Part shown: one piece after another, positions 7,501 through 13,530 of the stretch
Position numbering within the stretch: position 1 is the stretch's first letter
Layout of the letters: each line of letters starts with the position of its first letter
From: an uncultured Micrococcales bacterium
GTDB lineage: Bacteria; Actinomycetota; Actinomycetes; Actinomycetales; Microbacteriaceae
Length of the DNA: 13,530 nucleotides
NCBI GenBank assembly: GCA_903927775.1
Contig: CAIYOE010000210.1
Coordinates: 1 to 13,530 of the forward strand
Direction: 5' to 3'
The notes under the pieces: generated by a model
Seen by the model: only the letters and a program-made list of their open reading frames with translations
What the model was told of the DNA's origin: nothing
Databases searched by the model: none
Translations under genes and position numbers: made by a program

Positions 7501-9116
7501 CACCGGGTGTTGGACTAATTTCGCCTCCACCGCACCACGATATCTACTCAATCGAAGACCTAAAGCAGTTGATCTTCGATCTTAAGCGTGCCAACCGTGC
7601 CGCCCGAGTTCACGTCAAACTGGTGAGCCAGGTTGGAATCGGTACCGTTGCAGCAGGTGTGGCAAAGGCCAAGGCAGATGTCATTTTGGTCTCGGGACAC
7701 GATGGCGGCACTGGTGCCAGCCCGTTGAATTCGCTTAAGCATGCTGGCACTCCCTGGGAACTGGGATTGGCTGAGGCCCAACAGACTCTGATGCTTAATG
7801 GTCTCCGTGACCGTGTCAGTGTTCAGGTAGACGGCCAGATGAAGACCGGCCGCGATGTGATCATCGCTGCGCTTCTTGGAGCCGAAGAATTCGGATTCGC
7901 AACCGCGCCGTTGGTGGTCGAGGGCTGCGTCATGATGCGCGTGTGCCACCTCGACACCTGCCCGGTTGGTGTTGCAACTCAGAACCCAACCCTGCGTTCG
8001 CGCTTCACCGGACAGGCCGACCATGTTGTTAACTTCTTTGAGTTCCTAGCTCAAGAAGTGCGCGAATACCTAGCTGCGCTTGGATTTAAGAGCATCGATG
8101 AAGCCGTTGGCCAGAGCCAGATGCTGGACATGAACCGCGCGATCAGCCACTGGAAGGCAGACGGCCTGGACCTTAGCCCAATCCTTGCTGGACCAGCATT
8201 CCCTCCAACGGAGAGCCGTCGTCGTAGCACCGTTCAGGACCACGAACTAGAAAAGCACTTTGATCACAAGCTGATCTCTGCCGCGGCGGAATCGTTGGCA
8301 GCAAGCAAGCCTGTGGTCATCGACCTGCCAATCACCAACGTTGACCAGGCAGTGGGAACAATGCTCGGCAACGAGCTGACCAAACGCTTTGGTGCCGAGG
8401 CGCTTCCGGCGGGGACCATAACCGTGAACCTAACCGGTGCTGCCGGTCAGTCTTTCGGTGCCTTTATCCCTCAGGGAATCAAGCTGGTGCTAACCGGAGA
8501 CTCGAATGACTACGTTGGCAAGGGCCTATCCGGTGGAACCATCGTGGTTAAGCCAAGCGCTAACTCCTCATTCCTAGCCGAAGAGAACATCATCGCTGGA
8601 AACGTTATTGGTTATGGCGCCACTAGCGGAAACCTATTCCTACGCGGAATTGTGGGCGAACGTTTCCTAGTGCGCAACTCTGGAGTTTCTGCTGTAGTTG
8701 AGGGCGTTGGAGATCACGCACTCGAGTACATGACCGGTGGTGTGGCAGTGATTCTTGGCCAGACCGGTCGCAACCTGGGCGCTGGAATGTCTGGTGGTGT
8801 CGCCTACGTCTATAGGTTGCGGGCGGATCGTCTCAACCACGAGGCACTCGAGGCAGGCGAGTTGCACATCGGTGCACTTGAAAACCACGATGCCAACAAG
8901 CTCAAGTCGCTTTTGGAGCAACACCTGGCCGAGACCGGTTCCGCCGTTGCGGCGCGAGTACTGGGCGATTGGGATTCCGAGTTAGCGAACTTTGTCCGAG
9001 TGCTGCCGCGCGACTACGCGGCTGTACTTTCTATCCGTGAAAAGGCCATGGCCGGGGGAGTAGACCCAGACAGCGATGGCGTTTGGGAGCAGATTTTGGA
9101 GGTGACCCGTGGCTGA
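4542..9116 (+). CDS. gltB: Glutamate synthase (NADPH-type), large subunit
   Basis: The large subunit hydrolyses glutamine and transfers the ammonia to 2-oxoglutarate, giving glutamate with electrons delivered by GltD. The 1524 residues are the usual length. Domains in order: class II amidotransferase with catalytic Cys34 in DACGLAM and [11 protein letters not shown] (from 254); central domain (about 470-770); FMN/2-oxoglutarate domain (about 850-1220) with MSYGSIS and GGTGASP (1055-1061); the 3Fe-4S motif C1129-x5-C1135-x4-C1140 ([15 protein letters not shown]); and a C-terminal GXGXG beta-helix (about 1260-1500). The family is made as a propeptide cut just before the catalytic Cys, so about 33 residues would be removed. 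The start is uncertain. GTG 4542 has no clear ribosome-binding site, and ATG 4557 has only a weak TTGGA. Either start leaves the mature enzyme unchanged. The end overlaps gltD by 8 bases. Confidence 0.97.
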   Translation: MIGFGMRHISPFERFSSAPVASGLYNPAFEKDACGLAMVATLRGTPGHDIIDTALSALTNLEHRGAVGSDAGTGDGAGILTQIPDRFLREVVGFDLPSAGYYAAGLVFLPTDVEEAARAKAGFENIATQEQLTVLGWRQVPVRPAVLGDLARAAMPIVEQVFVSPVDGITGLELERRVFRLRKRSERNLGIYHPSLSSRTMVYKGMVTTLQLEPFYPDLSDERFESTLALVHSRFSTNTFPSWPLAHPFRMIAHNGEINTVKGNRNWMRAREAQLESAELGNLSLLTPIITPGGSDSASFDEVLELLYLGGRSLPHAMMMMIPEAWENQTDIDAARKSFYDYHSMLMEPWDGPAAVIFTDGSLVGATLDRNGLRPGRYVITDEGMVILASEIGVVDIDPARIVRKGRLQPGRMFIADTVSGRLIDDDEIKSEIAAQQPWGEWLEENRIHLDELPEREHIAHTASSVNRRQRTFGYTQEELRVLLAPMAKAGAEPLGAMGSDTPIAAISSRPRLLFDYFVQQFAQVTNPPLDSIREEVVTSLGTSIGPERNLLSATPQHAQQISIKFPVLNNDDVAKIKHIDEKPGAGSAFTVEGLYRVDGGADGLAARIREIFDEVDAAVADGVKYLILSDRDSNRELAPIPSLLLTSSVHHHLIRTGRRTLVGLVVEAGDVREVHHVAALIGYGAAAVNPYLAMESCEQMVKDGMLPGVTIEKASKNLIKGLGKGVLKIMSKMGISTVSSYAGAQVFEAIGLSQDFVDTYFTGTTSQLGGIGLEVIHEENAARHKSAYPVDEVTNVHELLEVGGEYQWRREGPSHLFNPETIFKLQHSTKTKSMEIFRDYTRLVDEQTENLMTLRGLFTLRTGVRPAVNVDDVEPISEIVKRFSTGAMSYGSISPEAHETLAIAMNRLGAKSNTGEGGEDVSRLLDPARRSAIKQVASGRFGVTSMYLTHADDIQIKMAQGAKPGEGGQLPPNKVYPWIARIRHATPGVGLISPPPHHDIYSIEDLKQLIFDLKRANRAARVHVKLVSQVGIGTVAAGVAKAKADVILVSGHDGGTGASPLNSLKHAGTPWELGLAEAQQTLMLNGLRDRVSVQVDGQMKTGRDVIIAALLGAEEFGFATAPLVVEGCVMMRVCHLDTCPVGVATQNPTLRSRFTGQADHVVNFFEFLAQEVREYLAALGFKSIDEAVGQSQMLDMNRAISHWKADGLDLSPILAGPAFPPTESRRRSTVQDHELEKHFDHKLISAAAESLAASKPVVIDLPITNVDQAVGTMLGNELTKRFGAEALPAGTITVNLTGAAGQSFGAFIPQGIKLVLTGDSNDYVGKGLSGGTIVVKPSANSSFLAEENIIAGNVIGYGATSGNLFLRGIVGERFLVRNSGVSAVVEGVGDHALEYMTGGVAVILGQTGRNLGAGMSGGVAYVYRLRADRLNHEALEAGELHIGALENHDANKLKSLLEQHLAETGSAVAARVLGDWDSELANFVRVLPRDYAAVLSIREKAMAGGVDPDSDGVWEQILEVTRG
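5493..5504 (+). repeat. ATG x4 trinucleotide run in gltB
   Basis: Four consecutive ATG codons encode Met318-Met321 in the segment [11 protein letters not shown]. The surrounding segment is conserved in GltB and normally has two or three Met here, so this is a very short repeat within a natural Met-rich motif. Confidence 0.6.
9098..9105 (+). promoter_or_regulatory. Strong ribosome-binding site for gltD inside gltB
   Basis: GGAGGTGA is close to a full match to the anti-Shine-Dalgarno complement. Its GGAGG core ends six bases before the gltD GTG at 9109. It lies within the last codons of gltB and fixes the gltD start. Confidence 0.85.
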
Positions 9117-10569
9117 TCCAAGAGGATTCCTAAAGGTAACTCAGCGCGAGACGGCTAAGCGTCGTCCGGTTGACATTCGCATCCAGGACTGGAAAGAGGT
9201 CTACGAGACGCGCGACCAGGCCAAGGTTCGCGAACAAGCTAGCCGCTGCATGGACTGCGGTATTCCGTTTTGCCACCAGGGTTGCCCGCTAGGCAACCTG
9301 ATCCCCGAGTGGAACGACCTGGTTTGGCGCGACCAAGGCAAGGCCGCCATCGAGCGCCTGCACGCAACCAATAACTTCCCGGAGTTCACCGGGCGTCTTT
9401 GCCCAGCTCCTTGCGAAGCAGCCTGCGTTCTGGGCATCAACCAGCCAGCCGTGACCATCAAAGAGGTAGAGGTTTCTATCATCGATGACGCTTTCGACAA
9501 GGGTTGGGTTGTCGGCCACGCCCCGGAGCGAATGACCGGTAAGACCGTAGCAGTCGTTGGTTCAGGACCTGCTGGTCTGGCGGCAGCGCAGCAGTTGGCG
9601 CGCGCAGGGCACACCGTTGCCGTATACGAGCGCGACGACCGCATTGGTGGTCTGCTTCGATACGGCATCCCAGATTTCAAGATGGAAAAGCAGCACATCG
9701 ACCGCCGCCTTGCCCAGCTCGAAGCCGAGGGTGTTCGATTCCGGGCGGGTGTCAACATTGGTACCGACATCACCTGGGAAGAGCTGAGAAGCCGCTACGA
9801 CGCTGTCTTGGTAGCAACGGGAGCAACGAAGCCTCGCGACCTGAACATCCCTGGGCGCGACCTTGCCGGCGTTCACTTTGCCATGGAATATCTGACCCAA
9901 GGCAACAGGGTTGTGGCCGGCGACAAGATCCAGAATCAGCTGCACGCCGACGGCAAGAACGTAATCATTCTTGGTGGTGGCGACACGGGTGCAGACTGCC
10001 TTGGTACCGCTACACGCCAAGGCGCACTGAGCGTTACTACTTTGGCGATTGGCAAGCAGCCGCCTAGCGATCGCCCAACCGGTCAACCATGGCCAACCTT
10101 TCCAACCCTGTTCGAGGTTCCTTCGGCTCATGAGGAATTTGGTGAGCGCAAGTACCTGGCCAGCACGGTCGAATTCGTTGGAGAAAACGGCGTTCTCAGC
10201 GGTATCAGGGTGGCGGAAACCGAATTTGTAGAAGGCAAGAGAGTGCCAAAGGCCGGCACCGAGCAGATATTGCCAGCCGACCTGGTTCTGCTAGCGCTGG
10301 GATTCACCGGACTAGAGGCAGATGAAATTCAGGCGCAATCCGGTGCTGAGTTGGATAACTTCGGTAATCTAGGACGCGATGCAAAGTACGCGACCAACGT
10401 CGATGGCGTATTCGTAGCTGGCGACGCCGGCCGCGGACAGAGCCTGATCGTATGGGCAATCGCCGAAGGCCGTGCAGCGGCAGCTGCCATCGATGAATAT
10501 CTCGAAGGAACCACGGAGCTTCCATTCCCAGTGAAGCCAACCGACAAACCACTTTCGATTTACTCCTAA
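9109..10569 (+). CDS. gltD: Glutamate synthase, small subunit (NADPH oxidoreductase)
   Basis: GltD takes electrons from NADPH through FAD and Fe-S clusters to GltB. The 486 residues are the normal length. An N-terminal ferredoxin-like region has two cysteine groups: C47, C50, C55 and C59 in [13 protein letters not shown], and C98, C102 and C106 in [10 protein letters not shown]. The FAD-binding Rossmann loop is [12 protein letters not shown] (149-160). The NADPH-binding loop is [10 protein letters not shown] (288-297). A second FAD motif, [18 protein letters not shown], lies near the C-terminus. The start is GTG, overlapping gltB by 8 bases in another frame and preceded by a strong ribosome-binding site, so translation is probably coupled to gltB. 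The protein belongs to the wider family of GltD-like oxidoreductases, but adjacency to gltB makes the assignment secure. Confidence 0.97.
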   Translation: MADPRGFLKVTQRETAKRRPVDIRIQDWKEVYETRDQAKVREQASRCMDCGIPFCHQGCPLGNLIPEWNDLVWRDQGKAAIERLHATNNFPEFTGRLCPAPCEAACVLGINQPAVTIKEVEVSIIDDAFDKGWVVGHAPERMTGKTVAVVGSGPAGLAAAQQLARAGHTVAVYERDDRIGGLLRYGIPDFKMEKQHIDRRLAQLEAEGVRFRAGVNIGTDITWEELRSRYDAVLVATGATKPRDLNIPGRDLAGVHFAMEYLTQGNRVVAGDKIQNQLHADGKNVIILGGGDTGADCLGTATRQGALSVTTLAIGKQPPSDRPTGQPWPTFPTLFEVPSAHEEFGERKYLASTVEFVGENGVLSGIRVAETEFVEGKRVPKAGTEQILPADLVLLALGFTGLEADEIQAQSGAELDNFGNLGRDAKYATNVDGVFVAGDAGRGQSLIVWAIAEGRAAAAAIDEYLEGTTELPFPVKPTDKPLSIYS

Positions 10570-10584
10570 ATCGAGAAAAACCAT

Positions 10585-10607
10585 GGAGCCCGGATTCGCC
10601 GTGCTCC
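10585..10607. repeat. Hairpin in gltD-pyk spacer
   Basis: GGAGCCCGG (10585-10593) pairs with CCGTGCTCC (10599-10607) with one mismatch around a 5-base ATTCG loop. It lies 15 bases after the gltD stop and 15 bases before the pyk start. The GC-rich stem could stop transcription or shape the pyk leader. No T-run follows, so it is not a classical intrinsic terminator. Confidence 0.45.
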
Positions 10608-10622
10608 GGAAGACAGGAACAA

Positions 10623-12044
10623 ATGAGACGCGCCAAGATTGTTGCGACCCTAGGTCCAGCTACCTCTAGCTACGAGAACATTCGTGCCATCATCGAGGCC
10701 GGTGTGGACGTGGCTCGCATGAACCTCAGCCACGGTAGCTACGACGTGCACGAAGAGATTTATCACACCGTTCGTAAGGCTGCCGCAGACGCGGGCAAGT
10801 CGGTTGGAATCTTCGTTGACCTGCAAGGTCCAAAAATTCGGCTGGGCAAGTTCTCGGATGGGCCTCACTACCTGAACAAGGGTGATGTGTTCAAGATAAC
10901 CATCGAAGACATCATGGGAACCAAGGACATTTGCGGCACCACATTTAAGGGCCTTTGCGGCGACGTGAAGCCAGGCGACCTACTTCTTATCGATGACGGC
11001 AAAGTGACCCTGCGCGCCACCGAAGTCACCGACACCACAGTAACCACCGTGTGCGAGGTGCCGGGTAACGTATCGAACAACAAGGGAATAAACCTGCCGG
11101 GTGTAGCAGTAAACGTTCCTGCACTGTCAGAGAAAGACGAGGCAGACCTTCGCTGGGCTATCAAGCTGGGCGCCGACATGATTGCACTATCGTTCGTGCG
11201 AGACGCTAGCGACATCGTGCGCGTTCACGAAATCATGAACGAAGAAGGCAAGTTCCTTCCGACCATCGCCAAAATTGAAAAGCCGCAGGCAGTTGAAGCG
11301 CTAGAGGAAATCATCGATGCATTCGACGGAATCATGGTTGCCCGTGGCGACCTAGGTGTTGAGCTTCCACTTGAGCAGGTCCCTCTAGTTCAGAAGCGCG
11401 CGGTTGAGCTAAGCCGTCGTTGGGCAAAGCCGGTTATCGTCGCAACTCAGATGCTCGAGAGCATGATTGAGTCGCCACGCCCAACTCGCGCTGAGGCCTC
11501 CGACGTAGCTAACGCAATCCTTGATGGCGCAGACGCGGTCATGCTTTCGGGCGAGACCAGCGTGGGTGCCTGGCCGGTTATTACCGTTGAAACCATGGCA
11601 CGTATCGTTCAGAGCACCGAGGAAAACGGTATCGACCGCATCCCAGCACTCGGTACTCGACCTCACACCCACTCGGGTGCGGTTTCGCTAGCTGCCGTTG
11701 AAATCGCCGAGCTTCTAGGTTGCAAGTACGTTTGTGTCTTCACCGAGTCTGGTGACTCGTTCCGTCGTGTCTCGCGTCTGCGTTCGAGTGTTCCGCTATT
11801 GGCATTCACCCCTTCTGAGGTAACCCAGCGTCGCCTTTCGCTTTCGTGGGGAAGCAAAACCATGTTGGTAGCTCCAGTGACCCACACCGATGAAATGATG
11901 AAGCAGGTCGATGAGCTCATGTTGGCCAGCGGTTTGGTCAAGGTTGGCGATGAGGTCGTAGTAGTTGCGGGCACCCCTCCAGGTGTTCCAGGATCCACCA
12001 ACTCGCTGCGCGTACTGCGCGTTGGCGATGCGGTAAACGCCTAG
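10623..12044 (+). CDS. pyk: Pyruvate kinase
   Basis: This cytosolic glycolytic enzyme transfers phosphate from phosphoenolpyruvate to ADP, giving pyruvate and ATP. The 473 residues match bacterial pyruvate kinases. NLSHGSYD and DLQGPKIRLG mark the first half of the TIM barrel. A beta-rich B domain follows (about 70-167). The signature IAKIEKPQAVEALEEI contains catalytic K217 and Mg ligand E219. VARGDLGVE carries Mg ligand D243, and ATQMLESM carries T275. The spacing of these residues matches K269, E271, D295 and T327 of the rabbit enzyme. LDGADAVMLSGETSVG is also intact. The last 130 or so residues form the allosteric C domain. ACAGGAA (10613-10619) precedes the ATG by three to four bases. 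Whether it is driven by the gltBD transcript or its own promoter is not clear from the sequence. Confidence 0.97.
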   Translation: MRRAKIVATLGPATSSYENIRAIIEAGVDVARMNLSHGSYDVHEEIYHTVRKAAADAGKSVGIFVDLQGPKIRLGKFSDGPHYLNKGDVFKITIEDIMGTKDICGTTFKGLCGDVKPGDLLLIDDGKVTLRATEVTDTTVTTVCEVPGNVSNNKGINLPGVAVNVPALSEKDEADLRWAIKLGADMIALSFVRDASDIVRVHEIMNEEGKFLPTIAKIEKPQAVEALEEIIDAFDGIMVARGDLGVELPLEQVPLVQKRAVELSRRWAKPVIVATQMLESMIESPRPTRAEASDVANAILDGADAVMLSGETSVGAWPVITVETMARIVQSTEENGIDRIPALGTRPHTHSGAVSLAAVEIAELLGCKYVCVFTESGDSFRRVSRLRSSVPLLAFTPSEVTQRRLSLSWGSKTMLVAPVTHTDEMMKQVDELMLASGLVKVGDEVVVVAGTPPGVPGSTNSLRVLRVGDAVNA

Positions 12045-12060
12045 TCAAATCTCAGGTTTA

Positions 12061-12086
12061 GGGCTCCCGACTTTTGTCGGGGGCCC
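12061..12086 (+). terminator. GC-rich hairpin after pyk (first of cluster)
   Basis: GGGCTCCCGAC (12061-12071) pairs with GTCGGGGGCCC (12076-12086) around a TTTT loop, with a single G-U type pair in an 11-base stem. It starts 17 bases after the pyk stop. It is followed by TTCGCTC rather than a T-run, so it may act with the next hairpins rather than alone. Confidence 0.6.
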
Positions 12087-12108
12087 TTCGCTCTATTCCT
12101 GCAGCGAA
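12087..12108. repeat. Middle hairpin between the two terminator stems
   Basis: TTCGCT (12087-12092) and AGCGAA (12103-12108) are perfect inverse arms of 6 bases with a 10-base loop. The repeat starts directly after the first hairpin and ends two bases before the next. It may be chance, but it makes three stems in a row. Confidence 0.3.
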
Positions 12109-12110
12109 TG

Positions 12111-12144
12111 AAAAAGCACCTCGATTTTCATCGGGGTGCTTTTT
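12111..12144. terminator. Bidirectional intrinsic terminator between pyk and tRNA-Leu
   Basis: AAAAAGCACCTCGAT (12111-12125) pairs with ATCGGGGTGCTTTTT (12130-12144) around a 4-base loop, with one G-U type pair in 15. On the plus strand the stem runs into TTTTTGTTTT (12140-12149), which would end pyk transcription. On the minus strand it ends in TTTTT just after the tRNA 3' end, which would end tRNA transcription. Confidence 0.85.
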
Positions 12145-12148
12145 GTTT

Positions 12149-12232
12149 TGGTGCCGAAGGCGGGACTCGAACCCGCACGTCTTTCGACAAAGCATTTTGA
12201 GTGCTCCGCGTCTGCCATTTCGCCACTTCGGC
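12149..12232 (-). tRNA. tRNA-Leu (anticodon CAA)
   Basis: Read on the minus strand, the gene begins GCCGAAGTGGCGAAATGGCA and ends CTTCGGCACCA. It has a 7-bp acceptor stem (GCCGAAG/CTTCGGC), a D arm, and an anticodon arm GAGCA-CTCAAAA-TGCTT. The extra arm TGTC-GAAA-GACG is long, as expected of a class II tRNA. The T arm is GCGGG-TTCGAGT-CCCGC. The anticodon CAA is at 12199-12197 and reads UUG codons. The 3' CCA is encoded (plus-strand TGG 12149-12151). The sequence is close to E. coli leuX as I remember it. It is convergent with pyk and divergent from the response regulator. Its transcript would end at the hairpin at 12111-12144. Confidence 0.96.
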
Positions 12233-12303
12233 CTGAGTAACTTCAAAAGTTTACCCTATGGTTTCCACACCGAGGAATCGTGTTTTCCAATAAAGTTGAG
12301 CGC

Positions 12304-12924
12304 ATGTCAGAAGAAATTTCAGCAAAGCGCATTCTTGTCGCCGAAGACGAGGCGCTGATCCGTATGGACATCGTGGAATCGCTTACCGAGTTTGGCTACG
12401 AGGTTGTGGCACAGGCGGCCGATGGCGAAGAGGCTGTTGCCATGGCGATTCTTCACAAACCAGACATCTGCATCATGGATGTAAAGATGCCCAAACTAGA
12501 TGGCATCTCGGCCGCCGAAAAGATCGCCGAATTGAAGATTCCTGTGGTTCTTCTTACTGCCTTCAGCCAAAAGGAGCTTGTCACTCGCGCCAGCGAGGCA
12601 GGCGCGATGTCCTACATAGTCAAGCCGTTTAGTCCCTCTGATCTGCTTCCCGCAATCGAAATCGCGCTGAGCCGTCACGAACAAATTGTCGCTCTAGAGA
12701 CCGAGATTAGCGACCTGAATGAGCGCTTCGAGACTCGTAAACTCATGGACCGTGCCAAGGGGCTATTGAACGAGAAAATGCACCTGGCAGAACCCGAGGC
12801 ATTCCGCTGGATTCAAAAGGCATCGATGGATCGTCGCCTGACTATGCAGGAAGTTGCCAAAACTGTCATTGAGCAGTTGGGCGCTAACAAGCCGCCTTCA
12901 ACAACGGACCAAACCATGGGCTAG
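12304..12924 (+). CDS. pdtaR: Response regulator with ANTAR RNA-binding domain (PdtaR-like)
   Basis: A two-component response regulator whose output domain binds RNA instead of DNA. In mycobacteria the orthologue Rv1626 is phosphorylated by the kinase PdtaS and acts as an antiterminator. From ATG 12304 the protein has 206 residues. The receiver domain (about 8-122) has the acidic pair E14/D15 in VAEDEALIRMD, phospho-acceptor D59 in IMDVKMP, T85 in LLTAFSQ and K107 in IVKPFS. A coiled linker (about 126-143) leads to the ANTAR domain (about 144-193) with TRKLMDRAKGLL and EAFRWIQKASMDRR. These motifs match Rv1626 closely. A GTG at 12280 is in frame and would add eight residues. GAGGA (12272-12276) is only three bases before that GTG, and ATG 12304 has no clear ribosome-binding site. 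I prefer the ATG because the added residues are not family-like. No kinase gene is in the window. Confidence 0.93.
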   Translation: MSEEISAKRILVAEDEALIRMDIVESLTEFGYEVVAQAADGEEAVAMAILHKPDICIMDVKMPKLDGISAAEKIAELKIPVVLLTAFSQKELVTRASEAGAMSYIVKPFSPSDLLPAIEIALSRHEQIVALETEISDLNERFETRKLMDRAKGLLNEKMHLAEPEAFRWIQKASMDRRLTMQEVAKTVIEQLGANKPPSTTDQTMG

Positions 12925-12950
12925 AAAAACCGCGCTCAGGCGCTGTTTTT
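12925..12950. terminator. Bidirectional terminator between pdtaR and the thioesterase
   Basis: AAAAACCGCGC (12925-12935) and GCGCTGTTTTT (12940-12950) form a stem with one mismatch and a TCAG loop. It starts immediately after the pdtaR stop and lies six bases beyond the stop of the converging gene. T-runs occur on the outer side in both directions, as expected of a shared terminator. Confidence 0.75.
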
Positions 12951-12955
12951 GCTTT

Positions 12956-13375
12956 TTAGCGGCTACGGATCAGGTTCGTGATTCGCACCGTGGAAAGCCG
13001 CCTACCGGCTTCGTCGGTGATCACGATCTCGTGCAGGGTTAGGGTTTTGCCCAGGTTCAGTGCGGTACACACAGCTGTGACTGTTCCCGATTTCGCAGAG
13101 CCCGAGTGCGACGCGTTGACTTCGATGCCGACGGCGTATCCACTGGGTGCTGCCCAAACATTAGCGGCGAACGACCCTAGCGATTCTCCTAGAACCACGT
13201 ATGCTCCGCCGTGGACCAAACCCAGAGGTTGAGTGTTCCCCTCGACCGGCATGGTTGCTACAGCGCGTTCTGCACTGAGCTCTAGAAGTCGGATTCCCAT
13301 GCGATCGGCTAAAGCCCCCATCTGGCGGTCTTTCCACAACTCTGCGGCTTGCGGGCTAAGGACAGGTTCGTTCAT
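12956..13375 (-). CDS. Hotdog-fold acyl-CoA thioesterase, PaaI-like
   Basis: A predicted cytosolic thioesterase that hydrolyses a CoA thioester, with the natural substrate unknown. From the ATG at 13375 it has 139 residues, the usual size for PaaI-type proteins (TIGR00369 group). The central motif GLVHGGAYVVLGESLGSFAA (52-71) contains HGG (55-57) and E64, the probable catalytic acid on the hotdog helix. VGIEVNASHSGSAKSGTVTA (82-101) is the conserved strand region. The frame is open further upstream, to an ATG at 13468. That longer form would overlap polA by 45 bases and add 31 residues that are not family-like. GGAG on the minus strand (13388-13385), nine bases before the inner ATG, supports the shorter form. 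It is convergent with pdtaR and divergent from polA. Confidence 0.88.
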   Translation of the reverse strand: MNEPVLSPQAAELWKDRQMGALADRMGIRLLELSAERAVATMPVEGNTQPLGLVHGGAYVVLGESLGSFAANVWAAPSGYAVGIEVNASHSGSAKSGTVTAVCTALNLGKTLTLHEIVITDEAGRRLSTVRITNLIRSR

Positions 13376-13384
13376 GGTTTGGCA

Positions 13385-13388
13385 CTCC
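13385..13388 (-). promoter_or_regulatory. Ribosome-binding site deciding the thioesterase start
   Basis: On the minus strand GGAG precedes the ATG at 13375 by nine bases. It supports the 139-residue form rather than the longer frame that would run into polA. Confidence 0.6.
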
Positions 13389-13406
13389 AAAAAAGGTGGG
13401 AGGTTC

Positions 13407-13416
13407 AGGCTAGGCT
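13407..13416. promoter_or_regulatory. Overlapping divergent -10-like hexamers between thioesterase and polA
   Basis: AGGCTAGGCT contains TAGGCT on the plus strand (13411-13416) and TAGCCT on the minus strand (13412-13407), both of TAnnnT form. The plus-strand hexamer would place transcription start at about 13423, next to the polA ATG at 13424. No good -35 was seen for either, so this is tentative. Confidence 0.25.
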
Positions 13417-13423
13417 TGCCAGC

Positions 13424-13530
13424 ATGAACGCTACAAAAAAGCCTACTCTGCTGCTCATCGATGGCCACTCTCTGGCCTTCCGTGCGTTCTATGCACTAAG
13501 TCCAGATTCTTTCAAAACCCCAGATGGCCA
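13424..13530 (+). CDS. polA: DNA polymerase I, N-terminal start (3' end outside window)
   Basis: DNA polymerase I fills gaps in repair and removes RNA primers. Only the first 35 codons and two further bases are present. After MNATKKPT comes TLLLIDGHSLAFRAFYALSP, the typical beginning of the 5'-3' exonuclease domain, in which the Asp of LLIDG is a metal-binding residue. The phrase FKTPDG matches the conserved region that follows in actinobacterial PolA. The ATG has no ribosome-binding site within 15 bases (GGGAGG at 13398-13403 is about 20 bases away), so a leaderless transcript is possible. The order pdtaR, then polA nearby, also occurs in M. tuberculosis. Exonuclease proofreading and polymerase domains cannot be assessed here. 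Confidence 0.95.
   Translation, partial: MNATKKPTLLLIDGHSLAFRAFYALSPDSFKTPDG

Noticed and set aside
9201-9773. 190-codon open frame on the minus strand within gltD (and another at 9562-10131)
   Set aside because: Both are antisense to well-conserved gltD sequence, have low-complexity Ser/Arg-rich composition and lack family resemblance.
12234-12262. TATGGT as a -10 for pdtaR
   Set aside because: The hexamer has the TAnnnT form, but the matching -35 position holds no recognisable element, so I did not list it as a promoter.
12058-12358. Short open frames on both strands across the tRNA and terminators (62 and 94 codons)
   Set aside because: They translate the tRNA-Leu gene and hairpins. The RRRDSNPH-like peptide is a well-known artefact of tRNA sequence.
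13376-13468. N-terminal extension of the thioesterase to 170 residues
   Set aside because: It would overlap the polA start. The inner ATG at 13375 has GGAG upstream and gives the usual family length.

Overview
The window is an ordinary, densely packed stretch of an actinobacterial chromosome. Gene content, gene order, the PdtaR-type response regulator and the small HGxxPAAW-type membrane protein all point to Actinomycetota. The GC content looks only moderate (low-to-mid 50s by eye, not computed) and the spacers are very short. That combination suggests a small-genome member of Microbacteriaceae, such as the freshwater Luna/Aquiluna/Rhodoluna group. The family is an inference and the genus is a guess.

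Layout. (1) Positions 1-3452 hold the distal part of a tryptophan operon: the end of a Trp-operon-associated membrane protein, a 72-residue membrane protein, then trpC, trpB and trpA. (2) lgt (prolipoprotein diacylglyceryl transferase) follows trpA after 15 bases. (3) After a 117-base spacer with inverted repeats come gltB and gltD, the large and small subunits of glutamate synthase, which overlap by 8 bases. (4) pyk (pyruvate kinase) follows after a 53-base spacer containing a hairpin. (5) Positions 12045-12303 hold a cluster of hairpins, including a bidirectional terminator, and a tRNA-Leu(CAA) gene on the minus strand. (6) Next is a response regulator with an ANTAR RNA-binding output domain (PdtaR type), then a convergent terminator, then a hotdog-fold thioesterase on the minus strand. 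(7) The first 35 codons of polA run off the right edge. No stretch longer than 300 bases lacks a gene.

How the genes work together. TrpC makes indole-3-glycerol phosphate, TrpA cleaves it to indole, and TrpB joins indole to serine. No trpF lies here and TrpC has no TrpF domain, which fits the actinobacterial use of PriA for that step. GltBD supplies glutamate from glutamine and 2-oxoglutarate. Pyk makes pyruvate. The TAATG stop/start junctions at trpC and trpA, and the gltB/gltD overlap, suggest translational coupling of subunits. From memory of the M. tuberculosis and Streptomyces chromosomes, the order trp-lgt-(gltBD)-pyk-pdtaR-polA is an old actinobacterial arrangement. I saw no mobile element, CRISPR array, phage gene or frameshift, and all recognisable catalytic residues that I checked are present. 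I did not find a convincing new system. The least understood items are the two small membrane proteins in the trp operon and some candidate regulatory sites.
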